Positions 13,623-23,974 of a stretch of 64,000 nt of DNA are shown here, piece by piece. Every line of letters starts with the position of its first letter. Within the stretch, counting starts at the first letter, position 1. Position numbers and translations under genes: made by a program. A model generated the notes under the pieces. It was not told the origin of the DNA. It did no database searches and saw nothing but the letters and a program-made list of their open reading frames with translations. The DNA comes from Oncomelania hupensis (taxonomy: Eukaryota; Mollusca; Gastropoda; Littorinimorpha; Pomatiopsidae), in assembly GCA_036898135.1 (NCBI GenBank), contig CM072512.1, forward strand, positions 39,828,149 through 39,892,148, written 5' to 3'.

Positions 13623-13906
13623 TTTGAGTAAATTAGACCTTTTCTAAGTTTTCGCGTAATTTTGATATCGAAATCAAATGCACTTTTAGAATCATTTACC
13701 ACATAAAATGAACTTAAAGCATTCTCCTTCATTCTCATTTTTTACATTGACATTCTTTTGTCTGACTGAAGCCGTAAATGGAAATGAATGTGGCTTAATT
13801 GCTAATATACTGCTAATACCCGGACTACAAGTTCATCACGGGTAAATCTCAAACGACACATAAGAGGTCTCACTATACAAAACATGTTCTTCGTATATAC
13901 TGAATT

Positions 13907-14850
13907 GTTTTGTTGTTGTTGTCAAGGATGCCTACTCTCTACAACACTCTTCAACATCTTCATAGAGCGCATCATGTCAGATGCTCTTGCAAATCACGAA
14001 GGCACAGTCAGCATAGGGGTAGAGCAATCTCCAATCTTCGTTTTGCAGATTACATTGATGGATTGGCTGGAGAGGAACAAGAACTTGAACAGCTGGTACA
14101 GAGGCTTGACACCACCTCCAGAGCTTATGGAATGGAATTAAGTGCAGAGAAGACCAAAATGATGACTAATAACACCAATGGCATCAACGTGGACATCAAA
14201 GTCCAAGGCCAATCCCTCAACACAGTCCATAGCTTCAAATATTTAGGAGCCATTGTATCAGACAATGGGTCCCGACAGGAAGTCTTCTCCAGGATCGCAC
14301 AAACAACTGCTTCCCTAACAAGGTTGAAGCCCATTTGGAAAGACAGGACCATCAGTCTACATTCCAAGGTAAGGCTACTGCGCTCCCTTGTCATCTCCAT
14401 CTTCCTATATGCTTGCGAAGCATGGACCCTGACAGCAGATCTCCAACGAAGAATACAAAGCATGGAGAAGAGGTTCTACAGAAGACTTCTGGGCATTTCC
14501 TATACCCAACACATCACCAACGACGACGTCCGACAGACCATCATACAAGCCATTGGACAACACCATGACCTGCAGACAGTGGTGAATAAACGGAAACTCC
14601 GATGGTATGGCCACGTCACCAGATCATCAGGCCTTGCAAAGACTATTCTGCAAGGCACAGTGCAAGGAGGTAGAAGAAGAGGGAGACCGAAAAGGAGGTA
14701 GGAGGACAACATTCGAGAGTGGACTGGTTTGACACTGAGCGAAGCCATCAGGGCTGCTGAGGACAGAGAAAGATGGAGTATTCTGGTTAAACGATCATCT
14801 GTGGTGCCCCTACGACCTCCGGGTTACGGGTCAGGATAGGATAGGATAGA
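13907..14850 (+). pseudogene. 5'-truncated RTE-type LINE, copy 1
   Basis: Encodes the RT C-terminal half of an RTE-like endonuclease/reverse transcriptase. The opening GCLLSTTLFNIFIERIMSDA is in one frame; a frameshift near 14015 moves the rest to a second frame. The catalytic box reads FADY where the family has FADD. Downstream are LSAEKTKMM, FKYLGAIVSDNGSR, YACEAWTLTADLQRRIQSME, YRRLLGISYTQHITND and KLRWYGHVTRSSGLAKTILQ. An in-frame stop sits at 14699-14701. The copy ends in a (GGATA)n tail (14832-14850). A 10-bp target duplication, ATACTGAATT, flanks it (13897-13906 and 14851-14860), which fixes both boundaries and shows the 5' truncation occurred at insertion. Confidence 0.93.
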
Positions 14851-14907
14851 ATACTGAATTATTTTTTCAGCATCTTTAGTTCACTTACCTTGAGTATACA
14901 GTTTTAC

Positions 14908-14963
14908 CGTCTCATTACTGTCTCATTACCGTCTCATTACTGTCTCGTTACCGTCTCATTACT
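14908..14963 (+). repeat. 12-bp minisatellite
   Basis: Five near-identical GTCTCATTAC(C/T)G units in tandem. Confidence 0.9.
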
Positions 14964-15020
14964 GAAATTGCAGATGGGCCTTAATGCAAGCTATTTTTAC
15001 GTGCAGTTATTGCTCTGAGT

Positions 15021-15256
15021 GAATGAACATTGAAGTTAAAGTCCACACCCGCCATTTGGCGATATGGCGGACAGGGATAACCATCCAAGGAAAGAGAGGG
15101 TAGGGACCTAAATCAACACTGTACCACCAGAGCAATCATACTGCTAAGATGGACAGTGAAAAATTACCCCTTTTTTATTTTGTCCACCACGGGATTCCAA
15201 CATGGGTCACCGGTGTGACAGTCGTACGCTTTACCACTGAGCTACGGCGGTGGGAC
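15021..15256 (-). mobile_element. tRNA-derived SINE, family A, copy 1
   Basis: On the - strand the head reads CACCGCCGTAGCTCAGTGG (A-box region), with a B-box-like GTTGGAATCC and CGTGGTGG. A body of about 130 bp follows and ends GGTGTGGACTTTAACTTCAATGTTCATTC. The same body recurs at 30286-30514 and 36040-36289 and the head alone at 33049-33126, so this is a dispersed SINE and not a tRNA gene. Here the B box is degenerate. Confidence 0.8.
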
Positions 15257-15280
15257 GGAATAGCTTTCTTAACAAGTTGG

Positions 15281-15397
<117 letters not shown>

Positions 15398-15399
15398 CT

Positions 15400-17780
15400 G
15401 TAGCAACACTAACAACAACAACAGCAGTGGAGGCGCAGTCATATCATCGGATACTCTGCCTTCATTTCCTTTCACAGTAGTAACATTATATTTTTTTTCC
15501 AGCGCCCTAAGCATCTTACCTGAATATGGAATGTTTCGCTAAACAAGTCGACATTGGATTTTATAACTGGATTTGATGAAACTGGATTTGATTGGTCTGG
15601 GTTTGCATTTGGTCTGTATTTTTTTTGGGCTTGGATTCGGAGACTCGAGTCCCAGTATTCTGGATAGCAGGGCTACTGGAAAAAAATCTAAAAGGTGTCG
15701 GTGAATTTAATAGTGTATTGACGGCGTCGACACTCTGTCTGCGAGACCCCGGTAAAGGTGTCAGAGGGGCGGGGTGGGCGTGGCTTTGGGAAGTCAAAGG
15801 ACAATTAAAAGTCTGTCGACGAGTTTTCGAACCCCTGTTAAGCCAGCTCTGTGATTTCTATCCCACGACGATTTTTTTCTTCTCTCTTGCATTCCAATTA
15901 AAGTAGATTTTTGCTTGTTAAATGAGAATGTTTACGCTTGCGATGAGATGAGAATGTTGTTCTAAGTGTATGATCGGGAGCAGTAGATTTCTCACGCGGT
16001 CATACTAAAGGATTTATTTTTTTTATGCATAAGCTGTTGTGCTACCGCATCCGTACACAATATTATTGCCAAGCAGGTAAAGACGAGCGCGCTAAGCGGG
16101 CACCCACATATATCCGCATACACATGGGCACTTACTCATACACTGTCACCAGTGCTCAAACACACGCATACACACGCTCGACCATACCATACACTTTGCA
16201 TTACTATAAAATATAAGTAAAAGTGAAGGAAAAAATTAAATGCTGTTCTTACCATTGTTTTGCAGAAATTCAGGAACTCGCAGATAATATCAAGTCACGA
16301 GTGTGTGGAGTTGCCAACAACAATAAGGAATGAGCACCACATCAAACATAAGTCAGTGTCAATTATGGTTTAGGTTCCGTTTTCATTTTAGTGATGAAGT
16401 ATCAGTTCTTCCAAAACACACAGCGTGAAGGCAATCATTCATCCAGTTTTAACCATGGAATTTAGTTTGATATCGATAATGAAATAGTCGGCCAGAAGGC
16501 AACACTGTCACTTTATAATATCAAATATAACTCAGAATGATTCTAAAGAACCGTAGAATTGTTGATGATGACGTATGTAAGCTTGTGCTGAGAAATCATC
16601 AGTCAAAATTTCACTCTCCAGTCCTGTTGCTGTGACCCACTGGTTCCATCATTCTTTCGCCAATCCAGTTAAAATCTGTCACTATTCGTATCTCTGATTT
16701 TTAACTTCAGAGAGAGTGAACATACTCGGAATATTTCTTCTTATCAATTGCTGCTGCTCTGATTGTTATTGTCAAAATTTCCTCTGAGATTATACTTCAC
16801 TGCCTAAAGGACAAAACGGTTAGCATTACCGCCAGTCATGTTTTTTTTTTTTCGCTGCTCTTTGAGTGAGTTATTATCCTTGCCGCTGTAGCTGGTTTAC
16901 TTCAGAGCAAAAGCAAAAGCTACGGTTTGTTTAGTCAATTAAATCACCCGCCAGCGATTTACAGGCAGCGAGCTGCCGTGCGTAGTAGCGCTTGACGGAC
17001 GGTTACGCTGTCGAGAGTTGTTGACTCTGTTCACGTAAGTTTATATCAGCTTTAGTTTTTGAGAAAACGCGTTTAATCTTCTTCCATCAAACGATCGATT
17101 GCTACTGAACATCGTTGCATCAGCTCTGGGAGTATTCTATAGTCTTACACAAACATATTTACATTAAAAAAATCTCTCTGTGTGTGTGCTTGTGTATGTG
17201 TGTGTCGATGTGTGTGTGTTCGTGTGTGTGTGTGTGTATGTGTGTGTTCTTTTCAAGGATCTGCCCAGATGTTTTTAAAGGTCCAATCAGGATGACTTTT
17301 CGCAGTAAGTTAATCTCATCAAAATAACCTCCAAATATTTATCTCACATACAATTATTTTTCAAACAAAAACATTCACCGGTCTCCTATATTCTGTTTTC
17401 TTTTCTGTTCTCTGTTTCACTTCTGATCAGTTATTAATGTTCTTTCAATATTAGTCTTTGAAGGTAAGCTTATATAGTTTCTTCTTTCCAATCACCAATC
17501 AGCTGTCAGCTATATAAATATCTAATCTCTGGAAATTAGTCTCACAAAATCATCTCTCTTTAGCTGATGAAAATCCAAGGCAGGTTCGTATGATCATCTT
17601 CTCTCTGCTTTTCTCTCTGCAGTGTTGAGCTGAGGGCGACACCACCCGTCAACAATGGTCTGGTGCGAAAAAGGTGACTAGAGGGCCTTTATACGGCGGC
17701 GCCCTTTAGCAATCATTTCACAGACGAGCTCGCGCCTTTTAATTGATAGTTTTCCTCGCCCCCAGAGTGGCGCCACGATC
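15400..17780. other. No gene recognised
   Basis: About 2.4 kb without recognised coding or transposon homology. It contains an imperfect TG tract at 17180-17250. A TTTTGCAG acceptor-like site occurs near 16264, but no supported exon follows it. Confidence 0.4.
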
Positions 17781-17861
17781 CAGACAGAGCCTCAATCCTT
17801 CCCCACCCCCAAACCACACCAACCCTCATCCTCCTCCTACCACTACTCCTACCCCCACAAC

Positions 17862-18019
17862 TTTTCTTCTTCTTCTTCTTCTTCTTCTGCTTCTTCTTCT
17901 TCTTCATCATCTTCTTCTTCTACCTTTCTTCTTCTTCTTCTTCTTCTTCTTCTTCTTCTTCTTCTTCTTCTTCTTCTTCTTCTTCCTTCTTCTTCTTCTT
18001 CCTTCTTCTTCTTCTTCTT
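17862..18019 (+). repeat. (TTC)n microsatellite, first block
   Basis: CTT/TTC repeats with occasional TGC, CAT and CC interruptions, ending exactly where a tRNA-like SINE begins. Confidence 0.96.
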
Positions 18020-18178
18020 CGATAGCTCACTCGTCAGAGCGCACGACTTGGGTACGTGCGTCTCGGGCGACGTGGGTTCGAATTCTGACTTCAGCAAACT
18101 ATTTTGTGATTGCTGGTTAGTAGTGGCCAGCGCTTTGAGAAGCTCTCTGAGCTTGTAAGTGCGCTATATAAGAGTAAT
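18020..18178 (+). mobile_element. tRNA-derived SINE, family B, with L2-like tail
   Basis: The head has an A-box-like TAGCTCACTCGTCAGAGC and a B box GGTTCGAATTC at tRNA spacing. The 3' end reads GCGCTTTGAG...GTGCGCTATATAAGAGTAAT. That tail resembles the 3' end of the L2-like LINE at 9826-9870 (GCGCATTGAG...CGCTGTATAAATGCAAT), which suggests mobilisation by that LINE family. The copy is embedded between (TTC)n and (TTTC)n arrays. Confidence 0.75.
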
Positions 18179-18179
18179 C

Positions 18180-18211
<32 letters not shown>

Positions 18212-18226
18212 TTCTTCTTCTTCTTC

Positions 18227-18258
<32 letters not shown>

Positions 18259-18337
18259 CTTCTTCTTCTTCTTCTACTTCTTCTTCTTCTTCTTCTTCTT
18301 CTACTTCTTCTACTTCTTCTTCTTCTTCTTCTTCTTC

Positions 18338-18369
<32 letters not shown>

Positions 18370-18402
18370 CTTCTTCTTCTTCTTCTTCTTCTTCTTCTTC
18401 TT

Positions 18403-18433
<31 letters not shown>

Positions 18434-18452
18434 TTCTTCTTCTTCTTCTGCT
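18179..18452 (+). repeat. (TTTC)n then (TTC)n microsatellite, second block
   Basis: About 8 TTTC units lead into roughly 80 TTC/CTT units with sporadic TAC. This is one of the longest polypyrimidine tracts in the window. Confidence 0.97.
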
Positions 18453-19150
18453 TCTATGCAGTCCTCCCGACAATTATCTGGAACCGAGCCCGAGTTTACT
18501 CTCTCCTTCTCTATGGGCTATTTTTATCACCTAAACCCCTACAACTATTACCACTATCTTCCATCGACCCCGGCTCACGCAGTCACCACTATATTATAAG
18601 CCAATTGCTTAGCACCTAAGCCCAATTGTCATTATATTATCTCTATCACTTTCACCTGCGGGCAGGAGTACTCATCCTTCGCATTACTCAAATGTTGCTA
18701 TTACAGCGTCCCCCATCGGTGGACAGACCCATGCAATCACCACTATACGAATTACCTGCCATTTATGTTATTATGTACCTGTACAACCTTCATACATCAT
18801 TGGCAAAATATATTTACAAACTCCAGCAAAGTTCTTAGCTACTGGCTGTCAACAGTAATGACTTACTATATCAATCGCAACTAATCGCTACGGATGCCTT
18901 CCTATACTGCTATACGAAGAAAGAGTTCAATCGTACGGGCTTTAGCACATTATAACCGCGTTGAAAATTGGGTGGACAGGTGATGAAATGCGAAGTACTA
19001 CGGTGTATGTAAGCCTATGACGGGTTCATAGCGTCTGAATGGTATTGAACGAAGATAGAATTCAATCATATTTTCCGTATTGATAAAAGTAAAATACAAT
19101 GCTAAAACTATTGTCAATTCCATTCAGAAGAGTATTTTCCAATTTGTTTA
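18453..19150. other. No gene recognised
   Basis: Unique-looking sequence between the TTC array and a LINE fragment. No homology recognised. Confidence 0.4.
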
Positions 19151-19194
19151 AGAAAATAAAAATAACAAAATTTTAACAAAACTCCTCCTTCAAG

Positions 19195-19499
19195 AGCATT
19201 GCTGACGGAGGTATTGGAATTCCAGATGTACGTCATTATACGAGTGCATTAAAGATTTCTTGGATTAGAAAGTTGATAAACACAAAGCATAAATGGAAAA
19301 ATATTATTGAATCCATACAAGACAGAATGTCACTACTTGATAAGCTTTGTAATAAATTGTATACGATAGAAAATGTTAATCCGTTTTGTTATGTTGTTTT
19401 TAATGCATATGACATTCTGGAGGAAAACATAAAACTGGACTGTGGTGAAGAACTTTTATCTGAACCATTATTTTGTAATAATAATATTTTGATGGAATG
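19195..19499 (+). pseudogene. LINE ORF2 C-terminal fragment
   Basis: The frame reads DGGIGIPDVRHYTSALKISWIRKL, followed by HKWKNIIESI, NPFCYVVFNAY and EPLFCNNNI. GG(I/L)G(I/L)PD...Y..AL..SWI.RL, NPFW and EPLFYN are conserved in the region after RT of several molluscan and other metazoan LINEs. The copy is truncated upstream near 19195. It stops near 19499, within 105 bp of a dispersed retroposon pair. Confidence 0.65.
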
Positions 19500-19602
19500 A
19501 AAGACAATTTTTTTTAAATAAGGAATGAATTGCAAAAAATGTGTATACAGTTGGAAGTCTGCTTAATAATTATGGGTTATTTTGTGTGGTTTTTTTAACC
19601 CT

Positions 19603-19944
19603 GAAACAACACTTGTGGTAACACTAAAGGCACTCCACCAGCCGGTCACTTTACAACAAAGGCATCTCAAGCAGGGGACGCAGAGGCTATATTCTAATTT
19701 ATCGAATCCCCGTTTACAAAAACAAAATAACATTCAAACATCATTATAAAATATCAACAAAACACATACCTATAAAATGCCTACGTTGCCAAATAATAAT
19801 ACCATAAAAAGCTCAAGTGATCATTTGGCAGAAAGCGCCCAATATTCCTAAGCTGATCCAACAGACCTCATACACAAATGAGGAGTTTTGTCCCGGAAGA
19901 GTTTTCAAGAAAAAAGGTAGGTGACTGGTCTAGCGAAGAAGATA
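19603..19944 (-). mobile_element. 662-bp retroposon family, truncated copy
   Basis: Reverse complement matches the 3' two-thirds of the element at 60192-60853, including TAAACGGGGATTCGATAAAT and the TTGTAAAGTGACCGGCTGG segment. It stops abruptly at about 19944, where the next copy's 3' end begins, so the two are arranged in tandem. Noncoding. Confidence 0.75.
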
Positions 19945-20486
19945 CTGCAATCAGGACCACAACTTGGTGGAAAGAGGAATCACCCCTTATCCGTATAAAA
20001 AGCTGCTTAAACAACCCTAATGGTAACACTGAAGGCACCCCACCAGCCGGTCACTTTACAATAAGGGCATCCCATACAGGCGACGCAAAGACTGTAATCT
20101 AATTTATCGAACCCCCGTTTACAAAAACAAAATAGAATATAACCATCATTATAAAATATTTACGAAACACATACATGTATATAAAATGGCTACATTGCTA
20201 AATAATAATACCATAGAAAGCCCTAGTGACCATTTGGCAGAAAGCGTCCAATATTCCTAAGCAGACCCAACAGATCCCATACACAAATGAGGAGTTTTGG
20301 GAGAGTTTTCAAGGAAAAAGATCGGTGACTGGTCTAGCGAAGAAGATAGTAGATTGATAGAACAGATTAGAAACGAGAAAGAACAAGTATAAATTGACAG
20401 AAACAGTGGTAATTTAAAGCACTACATTTCCACAAAGTGGGGATACTATTTATACAGAATTCCCCGGCACCCTAACGGGGGCATTG
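19945..20486 (-). mobile_element. 662-bp retroposon family, copy in tandem with its neighbour
   Basis: Reverse complement contains GCCCCCGTTAGGGTGCCGGG, TATAAATAGTATCCCC, ATTTGTGTATGGGATCTGTT, AACGGGGGTTCGATAAAT and a GGTCCTGATTGC end. It starts at essentially the same hairpin point as the copy at 56221, i.e. without the extra 5' segment of the 60192 copy. No ORF of significance. Confidence 0.8.
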
Positions 20487-20489
20487 TAA

Positions 20490-21284
20490 GAAGTGCAATA
20501 CAGACATTCGTTTTGTTTTACAATTATGGATCACTATACTAAATCAATACGCTCATCCCCATTCCCTGTAAAACAGCCACTCAAAATACAAGTAGCCTGT
20601 TTGTACATTGTCACAAGTATATCTAAATATTAGCCCAAGAATACGATCTATTTTTTTTTCTTTTGGGTGTACGGAAAAAAGATGCTTCTTGTAGATCTTG
20701 TTCACTAAAGGTCTAATAGCAGTTGACTCGCATGCGCAGGAATATGTGTCTGAATGCAGCATTTTAAAAGATACAGCACAGCAGAGAGCTTTCAGTGTGT
20801 AGGATCCCTGAGCACAGTCACACCACAGACTATCCCAGAGGGAAAACTCCCGCCATGTTGCGTTGGGGGCCATAGTGGCGGCTGTGAAAGTGAAAGTGAA
20901 GTGCAGACAGGAGAGAATCACTGTGTGGCAGCAATGCGTACAGTTTTCAGTTGCAGAGAGAAATCTTTCTTTCTTTATCCGCTCGACGAATCAAGTTATA
21001 TGTGATAATTACGTATAATTGCATGCTATTTGCAAATTATTTTATTTGTGGAAAAAGCCTACGCACACAAGAGAAAATGCGGAATAATTCCTTTTTGCAG
21101 TGATTTCTTAAAAAAAAAAAAAGTTCAGTTTTGTGACTTCATGCAGCTTTCCCCGAAAAACACAAAAGGATGGTGTTTGTGATCCAAAATGTAACAAATC
21201 ACGACTTCTTACCCTAAAAAAATGTAAATTTTATGTTTACTTATTTTATGTAAGTTTAAATTAAACAGCTTAGTTTGAAGCCAT
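20490..21284. other. No gene recognised
   Basis: A moderately GC-rich patch (20770-20940) includes CGCCATGTTGCG and repeated GTGAAA. The short ORFs match nothing I recognise. Confidence 0.4.
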
Positions 21285-21293
21285 GTGAATGAA

Positions 21294-21900
21294 TCCTATC
21301 CTATCCTATCCTATCCTATCCTATCTTATAACTCGGAGGTCGTAGGGGCACCGCAGATGATCGTTTAACCAGCGTGCTCCATCTTTCCCTGTCCTCAGCA
21401 ACCCTGATTGTTTCGCTCAGTGTCAAACCAGTCCATTCTCGAATGTTGTCCTCCCACCTCCTCTTCGGTCTCCCTCTTCTTCTACCGCCTTGCACTGTGC
21501 CTTGCAGGATGGTCTTTGCAAGACCTGATGATCTGATGACGTGGCCATACCATCGGAGTTTCCTTTTTTTCACCACTGTGAGCAGGTCATCGTGTTGTCC
21601 AATGGCTTGTGTGATGGTCTGTCGGACTTCGTCGTTGATGATGTGCTGGATATAAGAAATGCCCAGAAGTCTTCTGTAGCACCTCATCTCCATGCTTTGT
21701 ATTCTTCGTTGGAGATCTGCTGTGAGGGTCCATGTTTCGCAAGCGTATAGGAAGATGGAGATGACAATGGAGCGCAGCAGCTTTACCTTGGAATGTAGGA
21801 CTGATGGTCCTGTCTTTCCAAATTGGCTTCAACCTTGCCAGGGCAGCAGTTGTTTGTGCGATCCTGGAGAGGACTTCCTGTTGGTCAAGAAACGCTTCAC
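21294..21900 (-). pseudogene. 5'-truncated RTE-type LINE, copy 2
   Basis: Minus-strand RT C-terminus: QSMEMRCYRRLLGISYIQH, KLRWYGHVIRSSGLAKTILQ and GGRRRGRPKRRWEDNIREW, continuing without the stop seen in copy 1 to VPLRPPSYKIG. The 3' tail is (GGATA)n (21295-21325 on the + strand as CCTAT). A 9-bp target duplication, GTGAATGAA, lies at 21285-21293 and 21901-21909. The 5' quarter is frameshifted. Confidence 0.92.
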
Positions 21901-21909
21901 GTGAATGAA

Positions 21910-22156
21910 ATGTTATAATTATTAAGTACTTTTGCTTTTGTTGATAATTATATTAAAATTCACCTTGCCACATTCATTCCGTAGTTGGCTGAACTTTGTT
22001 CTGTACATTTATATTGAATATTATGCTAAGACCATCACTTTCTCCAATATTCTCTCCTTTTCTCCCACATTTTCCTGTCTTTCTCATCACATTCCCTACC
22101 ATCATTTTAGCATAATGCTTTCATATTGTTTAAATATTTATTATTGTGAATATATG
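21910..22156. other. AT-rich spacer
   Basis: Unique-looking AT-rich sequence between an RTE insertion and a candidate solo LTR. Confidence 0.4.
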
Positions 22157-23201
22157 TGTAGCCGACTGCTGTTCGCTACTGGTGCGGTATTTCTATCCCT
22201 AAACCTTACTAGTCATGTAATATGCTATCTTGACCGTTTTCGTGTAACGTGTTTAGCCGACGCGTCGTCTGCTACACGCACAGCCTTTGTTTAAACTTAC
22301 CGCCAAATGCGACACCTTGTCAGAGCCGTACACTAGCCCCCTTTTTATTTCTGTCCATCAAATAATTATTATGTAGCTAGCCTTAGATATTATTCTCATG
22401 GAATGTTGTATGAATTTAGTTTATATTAGAGTAGTTAAGGCCGAGATCGCTAGTCCCAGTGATGTAACCTGCGATAACACTGTGTTTGTAGCTTGTGTTA
22501 GTGTGTACATAGAGATTCATGATTTGTAAGAGTTACAGATAAGTCATGCATTTTATTTGTATATAGTTAGCCAGATTGGACATTAAGCTTTTAGAGCATG
22601 TAATACGTATGGGTTTTTGGTATGTCTTAAATGTATCATTTGTATCTTTTGGTGAACTTGTGTGCTTAAGGTCGTACTTTGAGTCGCGTATTTTCGAAGT
22701 TTATTATTTATCTGTACCTTGTATGAATAATTCATGTACATATTTGGGAAGCTTGTTTTATGCCCTTTCTGGTGATGTGTATTATGTTATGTTTTGATTT
22801 GTATTAGGCCAAAGGCGAGCGGGATTTGTAAATTGAAAATAACACAAACTTGGCCCACAGGCACTTACTTAAGGCTCCGCGAGTGGCTCGCGCATGTGCG
22901 TCTCCGCTAAGGCTGGCGCTGTATGATAAAAACCGACTGACCCCCCAGTTGGAGGGGCAGTGAGACGGCAGACACGGGCCGACACAGAATGTACATACTA
23001 CTGTAAATGACTGTCTGTTCCGTGGCTCAAAATTATTCACTCAGAAATAAATGCTGGAAATAGAACCACATCTTCGATTGGTGTGCGAGTGTGAAAGAAA
23101 AGGAAAAGAGAGTCTTCTTCCTCTGTACTCCTACTACCAGCCTCCTCTAGAGCGCTCCGCTCTTCTTCCTACTTCTACCACCTACCCTCCACTCCGCTAC
23201 A
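22157..23201 (+). mobile_element. Candidate solo LTR
   Basis: A 1,045-bp segment begins TGTAGCCGAC and ends CCGCTACA, so its ends are TGTAGC...GCTACA as in LTR retrotransposons. An AATAAA poly(A) signal lies at about 23045, downstream of a GC-rich promoter-like part (22870-22990). Flanking 5-mers ATATG and ATGTG match at four of five bases. No primer-binding site, pol sequence or second LTR is visible next to it. Relation to the gypsy fragment at 24 kb is unknown. Confidence 0.5.
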
Positions 23202-23700
23202 ATGTGTTTGTGTGTGTATGCCTATGAGCGCTTACAGCAGACTATAGTTTGGTTTTGCGGTTTACAAAAATTTTTTTTCTTATTCTCCCTTTTTTTCCCC
23301 CACTTTCCCTCTCTTTCTCTCTTTATGTTTCTCTGGGCGTGGTTTCTTGTGCTGTTGAAATACAAATGTTGTTGTTTTGGGTTAAATGTTCCCACTCGTA
23401 CACATACCAAAATTAAAACAAAAACATTTTAAAAATAAAATTAAAATAAATCCACAGACCCAAGTGAAAGCCAGGAAAATAAAAATAATGAGAACTAAAT
23501 TCAGTCATTAAAAATGCAACAACAAAAACACTTATGTTCAAGTTGAATTTATTGGGAAGTATACAGTATGAATACTATGAATATGTTTTTGTACACTGGC
23601 CAATTGTACATACCATTTGAACATTACAACGCCGAAACACGCAAACTAAATGATTAGATATGTCTTACACGGTCACTTATTAATAGTTGGTTCAGCTCCG
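23202..23700. other. No gene recognised
   Basis: AT-rich sequence with poly-T and poly-A stretches and no homology seen. Confidence 0.4.
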
Positions 23701-23704
23701 ATGC

Positions 23705-23974
23705 TTAAAATAAGTGCAAAGAAGACCAAAATGATCACAACAACACCAATGGCATCAACACGGACATCAATGTCCAAGGCCAATCCCTCAACATGGTGCA
23801 TAGCTTCAAATGTTCAGGAGCAGACAATGGATCCCGACAGGGAATCCTCTCCAAGATCGCACAAACAACTGCTGCCCTGACACGATTGAAGCCCATTTGG
23901 GAAGACAGGACCATCAGTCTACATTCCAAGCTAAGGCTGCTGCGCTCCCTTGTCATTTCCATCTTCCTATACGC
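23705..23974 (+). pseudogene. RTE-type LINE, internal fragment, copy 3
   Basis: Matches the middle of the family: SAKKTKMI, the NTVHSFKYLG equivalent with deletions, then GSRQGILSKIAQTTAALTRL and SLVISIFLYAR. It lacks the tail and 3' end that every other copy in this window keeps, because it is joined abruptly to gypsy-like sequence at about 23972. Frameshifted in several places. Confidence 0.85.
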
